Positions 7,885-13,266 of a DNA stretch of 13,266 bases are shown here, piece by piece. Source of the DNA: Candidatus Hydrothermota bacterium (GTDB lineage Bacteria > Hydrothermota > Hydrothermia > B15-G9); the NCBI GenBank assembly GCA_003645975.1, contig QNDP01000014.1, positions 1 to 13,266 on the forward strand, in the 5' to 3' direction. The position numbers and the translations under genes are program-made. How positions within the stretch are numbered: position 1 is the first letter of the stretch; each line of letters begins with the position of its first letter. Under the pieces are notes generated by a model. That model made no database searches, was not told where the DNA came from, and was given only the letters and a program-made list of their open reading frames with translations.

Positions 7885-9322
7885 AATTTTGGTGACGGCG
7901 GCCGTTCTGGCCGTCGGAATGGTCGTTGCATATCAATCGCTTCAGCCTCAAGAGCTTAAAAGGGACATCTCCGATGAACTCGAGATCGTCCCTTTGAAAG
8001 AGCTGAAATTTTTGTTCGTTGCGCCACAGGCCGACAAACTCATAAAATCCATCAAATCGCTTGATGCCTATAAAGTCGCTGAAAACAATGGACTTAAAGA
8101 GGATGTCTATGAATATCTGGCTTACCGAGCGGACATAAAGGGATGGCCGCTGAAGATAGCTGAGCTCCTTTCAGGCGATTTGTCGGAATCGCTTGTCGGA
8201 AGCGAATTTATTTATGCAAAATACAGCGAAGGTCGATTCCTGATCATTACCAAGCCGCGCGCAAGTGTGAGGATGAGCTGGAGGGCTGTCCTGTCGAAAG
8301 GGACAGAACGGGAAGCTTTTGGCTACAAATATGTCGTTTTGGGCAACGGACTGTCCCTGTCGTTTGTTGGACACCTTTTCATCGCATCCAACTCACAGGA
8401 GTTGATGGACTCGGCGTTTGCCAGACTCGCAAAGGTTCCTGAGACCAAAGTTTCGGACTACCTTGAGCATGTCCGAAGGGACTCCTCCGATGCCTTCGGA
8501 TTAGCCCTAAATTCTGAGGATAAGCTTTTTGCGTTCAAAAAGATGGAATTTTTTGCCGATGGAAAACTGCACATCTTCATAGAGCAACCCGGTGGCTTTT
8601 TAGGTGCTTCGATCGCAGAGGCACAGGAGCCGAACGACCTCAAAGTCAGGGACGGCGCCTGCATCGGCGTATCCCTCGACGGGTTTAAACCGGTCAAAGG
8701 CGATAAATGGCTGCGAAAGAGGTTCCCAAAATTCCGGAAGCTGTCCGATGAATTTTCGATCCGTGAAGGACTTAAGGCGTTTAAGGGGCACATGGAATTC
8801 TACCTTTACGGATTCAGGCCGAGCTACACGATGCAGCCAATTTTTGTGTTCACAGCGGAGATTGACCAGAAGAAGCGGTTCGGACTCAGGAAATTAACGG
8901 ATTGGTTCTTCGATCCGGAAGGATTTATCGACTGGCGAATCCATGAGGACATATTCGGGGTCTGGAACCTGCCGACCGACAAAGCGTTGCCGAAGGAGTT
9001 GAGACCATACTGGGAGGCTTGGGCGCCGACATTCCAAGACCTTGAGCAACCACCGGGCGAACTGCCGTTCAAAATCGTGGGGAAGGTCGGAGATTGGAAC
9101 GACTTCGAGGAGATCGACGGCTTCGCATTCGTTGACTTTGACCGACTTGCAGAGGTCACGGCAGGATATGCCGTTGAAGTTGCGAAACATACAGATGAAC
9201 TGTCGAGCAAGACGGCCAGAGAAAAACTTGCACCGGTGATCTCAAAACTGCGTTTTGGACGGTTCGTTGGACGCTTCGATCGCAGGGGAGAGACCTTGAT
9301 CATCACATTTTTGAGGGGCTGA
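7874..9322 (+). CDS. Membrane-anchored periplasmic protein of unknown function
   Basis: 482 residues from the ATG at 7874; it overlaps the SpoIID gene by 11 bp. Residues about 4-20 are a hydrophobic signal anchor after MKYK, so the bulk should lie outside the cytoplasm. I do not recognise a named family. The body alternates amphipathic helices with beta strands, with an early GWPLKIAELLSGDLSESLVG segment and a later VLGNGLSLSFVGHLFIASNSQELMDSAF segment. This style resembles DUF3352-type proteins, where a conserved strand describes a value followed by an 'is displayed as / is stored' pattern, but that is only an impression. No catalytic motif, cysteine cluster or repeat is visible. Its place between a peptidoglycan-acting gene and adenine deaminase, with overlapping reading frames on one side, suggests envelope function with the two upstream genes. 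Confidence 0.85.
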   Translation: MKYKILVTAAVLAVGMVVAYQSLQPQELKRDISDELEIVPLKELKFLFVAPQADKLIKSIKSLDAYKVAENNGLKEDVYEYLAYRADIKGWPLKIAELLSGDLSESLVGSEFIYAKYSEGRFLIITKPRASVRMSWRAVLSKGTEREAFGYKYVVLGNGLSLSFVGHLFIASNSQELMDSAFARLAKVPETKVSDYLEHVRRDSSDAFGLALNSEDKLFAFKKMEFFADGKLHIFIEQPGGFLGASIAEAQEPNDLKVRDGACIGVSLDGFKPVKGDKWLRKRFPKFRKLSDEFSIREGLKAFKGHMEFYLYGFRPSYTMQPIFVFTAEIDQKKRFGLRKLTDWFFDPEGFIDWRIHEDIFGVWNLPTDKALPKELRPYWEAWAPTFQDLEQPPGELPFKIVGKVGDWNDFEEIDGFAFVDFDRLAEVTAGYAVEVAKHTDELSSKTAREKLAPVISKLRFGRFVGRFDRRGETLIITFLRG

Positions 9323-9327
9323 TAGCC

Positions 9328-11019
9328 ATGAAGTTAACCGAACTAATCGATGTGGCAGCGGGGCGCCGCCCCGGAAGCATTCTGATCAAAGGCGGCAGGG
9401 TGGTCAATGTGAGAAGCGGCGAGATCTTCGAGGCCGATGTCCTGATCTACGGGGACAGGATCGCCGCCGTTGGAAAACACAACTTTGAAGCCGAAAAAGT
9501 TATCGATGTAGAAGGAATGCTCGTCCTGCCGGGGTTCATCGAGGGACACATCCACATCGAAAGTTCGATGATGACACCCCGAAAATTTGCTGAGGCGGTT
9601 GTAGTTCATGGCACCACGACGGTCATAGCAGATCCGCATGAGATAGCCAATGTCATGGGACTGGAAGGAATCCATTTCATGATCAACGATTCTAAGGACT
9701 TGCCAGTTGACATCTATTTCATGGCGCCGTCCTGTGTGCCGTCGAGCAACCTTGAGACTTCGGGCGCATGGCTGACTGCGGCTGAACTGCAAAAGTTGAA
9801 CTTCGAGCCGAAGGTGATCGGATTGGCGGAGATGATGGATTTTCCGGGCGTCATCGCTGCTAAATCGGAGGTGATCGAACGACTCGAGACTTTTGAACTT
9901 CGAGACGGTCATGCGCCGCTTCTGAGCGGCCGCAATCTCAACGCATACATCGCAGCAGGTATCTACTCGGACCATGAATGCGTCAGTAAGGCAGAAGCGC
10001 TTGAGAAATTGAGACTTGGAATGCAGATCATGATTCGAGAGGGGACGGCTGCACAAAACCTCGATGAGCTCATCGGACTCGTTGACGACAAAAATTGGCC
10101 TTTCTTTTCGCTTGTATCCGATGACTTACATCCATCGACGATCGTCGAACGAGGACACCTCAACGCACTCGTAAAGAAAGCCGTCGAAAGGGGCGTCCCA
10201 CTTGTAAATGCGATAAGGATGGTCTCGATCAACACCGCCCGCTATTTCAGGCTGCACGATCGCGGCGAAATTGTGCCCGGCAAGCTTGCCGACATCGTAA
10301 TCGCCGATGAGCTGCCTGAAATCGTGCATGTCATAAAATCCGGGAAGATGGTCGTCGAAAACACCGAACTCATAACACCTGTTCCACCAGCGGAACGCCG
10401 GAAGGTGGGAAGGATGCTCTTGAAGCCCTCACTTGAGCCGCTCAAAGTCCCGGCACGGAGCGGCGAAATCCGTGTCATCGTCGCGAAAGAAGGGACGCTG
10501 ATAACGGATTTGATGCTGGCCAAGCCAAAAGTCCTCGATGGACTCGTCGTCTCGGATACTGACCGTGATATTTTGAAAGTCTCTGTCTGGGAAAGACATA
10601 AGGGAACTGGAAATGTGGGGGTCGGGTTTGTGCACGGATTCGGACTCAAGAGGGGCGCTATTGCAAGTTCGGTGGCACACGATTCTCACAACATCGTGGC
10701 CATTGGCACAAACGATAACGACATGGTCAAGGCCGTCGAAATCCTCAAAGAGCTGGGCGGTGGACTTGTAGTTGTTGACGGAGAGAAAATCACAAAGCTT
10801 CCGCTTCCAGTTGCCGGGCTCATGACCGACACCGATGTCCATGAATTGGCATCAAACGAGAAAAAACTGACAGAGGCAGCCAAAGCGCTCGGTTGTGCCA
10901 TGAACAATCCGTTTATGACTATGAGCTTTTTAGCCCTTCCAGTGATCCCGCATATCAAATTGACGGACAAGGGACTTGTGGATGTCGATCAGTTTAAATT
11001 CGTATCCCTTTGGCTCTAA
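9328..11019 (+). CDS. ade: Adenine deaminase (adenine to hypoxanthine)
   Basis: 563 residues, close to the usual length for the AdeC-type amidohydrolase family. ATG 9328 follows the previous stop by 5 nt; GAGGGG at 9313-9318 serves as ribosome binding site. The N-terminal small beta domain (SILIKGGRVVNVRSGE) leads into a metal-dependent barrel: EGHIHIESSMM (His74, His76, Glu78), ADPHEIANVMG (101 on; His104, Glu105), GLAEMMDFPGV, GRNLNAYIAAGIYSDHE (His216) and SDDLHPS (Asp265, Asp266, His268). The C-terminal domain ends NPFMTMSFLALPVIPHIKLT, the family's closing motif. All key metal-binding residues appear present. The enzyme removes ammonia from adenine in cytoplasmic purine salvage. It is last in an operon otherwise of envelope proteins; a direct functional link is not evident and co-transcription may be incidental. 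Confidence 0.97.
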   Translation: MKLTELIDVAAGRRPGSILIKGGRVVNVRSGEIFEADVLIYGDRIAAVGKHNFEAEKVIDVEGMLVLPGFIEGHIHIESSMMTPRKFAEAVVVHGTTTVIADPHEIANVMGLEGIHFMINDSKDLPVDIYFMAPSCVPSSNLETSGAWLTAAELQKLNFEPKVIGLAEMMDFPGVIAAKSEVIERLETFELRDGHAPLLSGRNLNAYIAAGIYSDHECVSKAEALEKLRLGMQIMIREGTAAQNLDELIGLVDDKNWPFFSLVSDDLHPSTIVERGHLNALVKKAVERGVPLVNAIRMVSINTARYFRLHDRGEIVPGKLADIVIADELPEIVHVIKSGKMVVENTELITPVPPAERRKVGRMLLKPSLEPLKVPARSGEIRVIVAKEGTLITDLMLAKPKVLDGLVVSDTDRDILKVSVWERHKGTGNVGVGFVHGFGLKRGAIASSVAHDSHNIVAIGTNDNDMVKAVEILKELGGGLVVVDGEKITKLPLPVAGLMTDTDVHELASNEKKLTEAAKALGCAMNNPFMTMSFLALPVIPHIKLTDKGLVDVDQFKFVSLWL

Positions 11020-11070
11020 AGTCAATGTCTATGGCCGCATGAATTGGAATCTTACCAACTCTAAAACATC

Positions 11071-11099
11071 TTGAAATTTTTTGTCGTTTCAATTAAAAG
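11071..11099 (+). promoter_or_regulatory. Candidate promoter of the helix-turn-helix gene
   Basis: TTGAAA (11071-11076) and TAAAAG (11094-11099) are spaced by 17 bp, a good sigma-70-like pair. The -35 also forms a 6-bp inverted repeat with TTTCAA (11087-11092) just before the -10. A start near 11105 would place the hairpin at 11104-11139 at the very 5' end of a leader about 120 nt long. Confidence 0.45.
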
Positions 11100-11100
11100 A

Positions 11101-11150
11101 TAGACCGCTCAAAAATTCTTTGTGTCCTTTGAAAGCGGTGATAAGGTCTA
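11101..11150 (+). promoter_or_regulatory. Leader hairpin with a competing helix
   Basis: ACCGC-TCAAA (11104-11113) can pair with TTTGA-AA-GCGGT (11128-11139), leaving a two-base bulge and a 14-nt loop. Alternatively TAGACC (11101-11106) pairs with GGTCTA (11145-11150). Both helices use the ACC at 11104-11106, so they exclude each other. No U-tract follows, so this is not a simple terminator; a regulatory leader or a decayed transposon end are both possible. Confidence 0.35.
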
Positions 11151-11210
11151 TTTGTGAACTCGGTTTTTGGTGAAAAGTTTTGCACTTCATAGATTTGAAA
11201 AAAGACAGAT

Positions 11211-11217
11211 AGGAGGT
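11211..11217 (+). promoter_or_regulatory. Ribosome binding site fixing the start at 11225
   Basis: AGGAGGT sits 7 nt before ATG 11225. The in-frame GTG at 11216 lies inside this site and cannot be the start. Confidence 0.75.
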
Positions 11218-11224
11218 GAGCAAT

Positions 11225-11650
11225 ATGCTTAGGCTTAAAGAAGAGGACAAAAAGAAGTTGGAGGAACTGAGTAAATCTCCAAATCGCAGGATTGCACAAA
11301 GGGCAAAAATTGTGTTGCTCCGTGCAAGTGGCAAGTCATATCTTGAAATCGGCTCTAAACTTGGCATCCATTACAATACGGCCAAGCGTTGGGTGAAGCG
11401 CTACGAAGAGAGAGGCATAGAAGGACTTTATGACCTGCCTCGTCCGGGTAGGCCGCGCGTCTTTGGCGAGGATGTCGATGCAAAAATCCTCGAACTCGTC
11501 CAAACGCCGCCAAGTAAACTCGGACTTAACCTCAAAAGATGGTCAGTTAGGGCACTCCGTGATTACATCGTCGAACAGGGAATTGTGAAAAATATCTCAG
11601 TCGGAAGAATTTACACCTTGTTGAGAAAGAAAAACATCAGCCTTCGGTAG
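11225..11650 (+). CDS. IS630-type transposase N-terminal helix-turn-helix protein lacking the DDE domain
   Basis: 141 residues. The opening RLKEEDKKKLEELSK, the IAQRAKIVLLRASGKSYLEI stretch, the LGIHYNTAKRWVKRYEERG recognition region and GLYDLPRPGRPR are the standard IS630-family N-terminal pair of helix-turn-helix units joined by the GRPR linker. A second winged-helix-like part (KRWSVRALRDYIVEQG) ends with SVGRIYTLLRKKNISLR and a TAG stop. Full transposases of this family run to about 340 residues with a DDE catalytic half after this point; here none exists, and the facing gene's stop codon begins 9 bp later. It is either a truncated transposase remnant or an independent DNA-binding protein. 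An intact frame, strong ribosome binding site and plausible promoter favour an expressed protein. No terminal inverted repeats were identified. Confidence 0.8.
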   Translation: MLRLKEEDKKKLEELSKSPNRRIAQRAKIVLLRASGKSYLEIGSKLGIHYNTAKRWVKRYEERGIEGLYDLPRPGRPRVFGEDVDAKILELVQTPPSKLGLNLKRWSVRALRDYIVEQGIVKNISVGRIYTLLRKKNISLR

Positions 11651-11656
11651 CACCGA
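11644..11656. terminator. Very small hairpin between convergent genes
   Basis: TCGGT-AGC-ACCGA forms a 5-bp stem with a 3-nt loop over the stop codon of the helix-turn-helix gene. No T-run follows on either strand. At best it is a weak bidirectional terminator; listed because no other candidate exists between the convergent genes. Confidence 0.12.
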
Positions 11657-11659
11657 CTT

Positions 11660-13078
11660 TCAGCTCACCAATTGAACGATCAACACGAGCGCTATGCCTA
11701 AGAGGCTGGCAGTGAAATTTACTGTGTTATTTCCGAACCATTTAAATCCGCTGAGATATTGAGTTTTTTGACCACAATGAAACTCGACATCTAACACCCT
11801 GCCACATTTTTCACACAGATATTTGACTTCGATGGTAGCACCGAGAATCGAATCGATGAAGTTGCCCAGAAGTCCGGCCGCAGTTATCAGGATGAATGTG
11901 TCCATTCCATAGCCTGCAAACGTGGCTATCAGAGCGATGAATGCAGCGCCAGCAAGGCCGCCCAGAGTTCCGACAAAAGAGATCGCACCAGAGCTGCCTT
12001 TGGGCATTGCACGCCAATCGATTATCGATCTCGGATCCGTTGGACTGAGCGTTCCGAGCTCGGTTGACCATGTGTCGGAGTTCACAATGGCAAGGGAGAT
12101 GAGGTAAAGGACAAACCAGTCGATGTTGGGCAGGTGGACAAACCTGTTGAGGATCGCTATTATCAGCGGCACACCGCCGTTTGCCAGAACCTGATGGCTA
12201 TCACGGGCTTCTCCGGCTTTGACCTCAGACCTGTCTGCTAACAGCTTGGTGAGCAGGCTTGACGACAGGAAAAAGGCCAAAATCGCTGCAAGCCAGACCC
12301 ATCCACCGAATACAACGACGGTAACTGCCACGATCGCAGTCCAGTAGGCGCCGTCCGCCGTCAGATATTCGAGCCAGTAGGAGGGAACAGCTATCAAGAC
12401 GCCCGCCCCTATCGCCTGCCAGAGAGTGAGGTGATCACCGCCTAAGACAAGGTGGTAGAGGAACAGAGCTGTGCCTATCGGAACGGTGAAATTGTCGAAT
12501 CCGCCCGATATGGAAGCTTCCAGCATAGTGCCGATGAGCGCTACGGCCACAAGCCCTGACCAGCTAAGTTGCGAATGCAGAATAGCTTTGAAAAAGACGG
12601 CAGATGCCAAAGTGGTCAGGAACATGACGGTCGATCCGCTCAAGCTTTTGTCGCCAAACTTTTTGATCGGCCATCTTTCACCTACCATCGCAGCGAAAGC
12701 GTCTCCGAAAAACAGCGCCGAGAGGGATATGAAAAAGACCTCTTTGAAGTCCCAAAAGAGCAAAGTTATGATGAACACGGAGATAGGATACACGACCGTC
12801 CCAAAGGTCTCGCGCTCGACAGAATGGATTCCTGAGAGCTTTCCCTGAAGGAGCGAATAGCCGTTGACGAATGTGAACAAAGCGCTCAGGATGAGCAAAC
12901 CGATGCGGTGCGTCATCATCACAGGGGCAAAAAGGATGATCGTCCCGACACCGATATGGACCAATTTTCGAGTGCCCTCTTCGGAAATCTTGCCTTTCTT
13001 GCGCAATTGTTCAGAGATTCCCAAAAATAGAACGATCCAAAAGAAAATCACAAGAGTTCCAACGACATCGCGCCACAT
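11660..13078 (-). CDS. Fused phytol/dolichol-kinase-like and DUF92 (VTE6/TMEM19-like) membrane protein
   Basis: 472 residues from the ATG at 13076-13078, 5 nt after AAAGGAG; the in-frame GTG at 13084 overlaps that site and is rejected. Many hydrophobic segments indicate an integral membrane protein. The N-terminal half (about 1-200) matches CTP-dependent polyprenol kinases of the dolichol/phytol kinase (VTE5) family: GTRKLVHIG (35-43) and FFGDAFAAMVGER with KSLSGS (124-149). The C-terminal half (about 205-472) matches DUF92: NGGVPLI, NSDTWSTELGTLSPTDPR (from 333), MPKGSSGAIS, DSILGATIE (from 409), a C422-x2-C425...H434-C435 cluster and NNTVN. In plants VTE5 makes phytyl phosphate and the DUF92 protein VTE6 adds the second phosphate. 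The fusion therefore predicts a two-step kinase making an isoprenyl diphosphate from the alcohol. The substrate cannot be read from sequence; farnesol, geranylgeraniol or phytol are possible. Confidence 0.92.
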   Translation of the reverse strand: MWRDVVGTLVIFFWIVLFLGISEQLRKKGKISEEGTRKLVHIGVGTIILFAPVMMTHRIGLLILSALFTFVNGYSLLQGKLSGIHSVERETFGTVVYPISVFIITLLFWDFKEVFFISLSALFFGDAFAAMVGERWPIKKFGDKSLSGSTVMFLTTLASAVFFKAILHSQLSWSGLVAVALIGTMLEASISGGFDNFTVPIGTALFLYHLVLGGDHLTLWQAIGAGVLIAVPSYWLEYLTADGAYWTAIVAVTVVVFGGWVWLAAILAFFLSSSLLTKLLADRSEVKAGEARDSHQVLANGGVPLIIAILNRFVHLPNIDWFVLYLISLAIVNSDTWSTELGTLSPTDPRSIIDWRAMPKGSSGAISFVGTLGGLAGAAFIALIATFAGYGMDTFILITAAGLLGNFIDSILGATIEVKYLCEKCGRVLDVEFHCGQKTQYLSGFKWFGNNTVNFTASLLGIALVLIVQLVS

Positions 13079-13083
13079 TTCCA

Positions 13084-13090
13084 CTCCTTT
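13084..13090 (-). promoter_or_regulatory. Ribosome binding site of the polyprenol-kinase fusion gene
   Basis: On the minus strand AAAGGAG is followed by TGGAA and then ATG (13078). It decides between that ATG and the upstream in-frame GTG. Confidence 0.75.
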
Positions 13091-13104
13091 CTTTTTGGTC
13101 AGCG

Positions 13105-13134
13105 ATTATAACCGTGCTTCTTAGAAGTTGACAA
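13105..13134 (-). promoter_or_regulatory. Promoter of the polyprenol-kinase fusion gene
   Basis: On the minus strand TTGTCA (13134-13129), an 18-bp spacer and a perfect TATAAT (13110-13105) form a good sigma-70 promoter, with a start expected near 13098 and a leader of about 20 nt. The spacer contains an 11-base inverted repeat (CTTCT and AGAAG around one central base, 13117-13127) that could be an operator. Confidence 0.6.
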
Positions 13135-13190
13135 CCGATTTCATGAGAGGCACAACTCTTTGAGCGATATGACAGTTAAGTCTATGTTTT

Positions 13191-13236
13191 TTCAGAACTT
13201 AATTTTACTTGACATTTAAATGGGGCACATTAAAAT
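13191..13236 (+). promoter_or_regulatory. Promoter of the tRNA gene at the right edge
   Basis: TTGACA (13209-13214), a 16-bp spacer and TAAAAT (13231-13236) form a strong promoter. Transcription should start near 13243, about 9 nt before the tRNA. The element TTCAGAACTTAAT (13191-13203) lies 5 nt upstream of the -35 and could act as an UP-like AT-rich element. Confidence 0.7.
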
Positions 13237-13251
13237 AATGCACCTACAAAT

Positions 13252-13266
13252 CGCGGGGTGGAGCAG
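13252..13266 (+). tRNA. Initiator tRNA-fMet, first 15 nt only
   Basis: The last 15 bases, CGCGGGGTGGAGCAG, equal the start of the typical bacterial initiator tRNA. They read as acceptor strand CGCGGGG (1-7), U8, G9, D-stem GAGC, A14 and G15. A 5' cytosine that would be unpaired with A72 is the initiator hallmark. A strong promoter sits just upstream. The anticodon lies outside the window, so identity rests on the 5' end alone. Confidence 0.75.

Larger units (their letters stand above)
11020..11215. other. Intergenic region after adenine deaminase
   Basis: No convincing rho-independent terminator follows the deaminase stop. The stretch holds a promoter candidate at 11071-11099 and a hairpin with an alternative pairing at 11101-11150, described separately. 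Confidence 0.6.

Noticed and set aside
9300..9327. Possible purine riboswitch ahead of adenine deaminase.
   Set aside because: The gap to the preceding stop is only 5 nt, and I saw no conserved purine-aptamer bases or stems in the adjoining sequence.
11644..11656. Hairpin as a true rho-independent terminator.
   Set aside because: The 5-bp stem lacks a T-run on either strand, so it is kept only as a very low-confidence entry.
11020..11659. A complete insertion sequence around the helix-turn-helix gene.
   Set aside because: No DDE domain, no matched terminal inverted repeats and no flanking TA duplication could be recognised.
1..13266. CRISPR array, prophage or toxin-antitoxin locus.
   Set aside because: No regularly spaced repeats, phage structural genes or small overlapping gene pairs of that kind were found.

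Overview
The window comes from a bacterium with an ordinary sigma-70-like promoter grammar and strong AGGAGG-type ribosome binding sites. Secreted and envelope proteins dominate: a choice-of-anchor-J-type secreted protein, a bacterial alpha-2-macroglobulin and a SpoIID/LytB-domain protein. This suits a diderm, probably uncultured lineage, possibly in or near the Fibrobacteres-Chlorobi-Bacteroidetes group or a related candidate phylum. That placement is inference; no marker gene in the window settles it.

Layout from left to right. (1) 1-1219, minus strand: a secreted protein with an N-terminal signal peptide, a choice-of-anchor-J/MAM-like beta-sandwich domain and the start of a second alpha/beta domain. 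Its C-terminus lies beyond the left edge. (2) 1220-1540: divergent intergenic region with a perfect 12-bp palindrome and a 13-bp element that recurs near the right end. (3) 1541-11019, plus strand: a tight four-gene operon of alpha-2-macroglobulin, SpoIID/LytB fused to a peptidase-MA-like domain, a membrane-anchored protein of unknown function, and adenine deaminase. The junctions are a 4-bp ATGA overlap, an 11-bp overlap and a 5-bp gap. (4) 11020-11224: intergenic region with a promoter candidate and a folded leader. (5) 11225-11650, plus: a 141-aa protein equivalent to the N-terminal helix-turn-helix half of IS630-type transposases, with no DDE catalytic half. (6) 11660-13078, minus: a 472-residue membrane protein that joins a phytol/dolichol-kinase-like half to a DUF92 (VTE6/TMEM19-like) half. 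(7) 13079-13266: divergent promoters, then the first 15 nt of a gene matching initiator tRNA-fMet, cut by the right edge.

The first two operon genes suggest an envelope-defence or envelope-maintenance role: a thioester protease trap coupled translationally to a putative glycan-strand-cleaving protein. In many proteobacteria the corresponding partner is penicillin-binding protein 1C. The SpoIID protein carries a metallopeptidase-like tail in which the first metal-binding histidine is replaced by arginine. The polyprenol-kinase fusion would, if both halves are active, carry out two successive phosphorylations of an isoprenoid alcohol in one polypeptide. No CRISPR array, complete insertion sequence, rRNA or prophage was seen.
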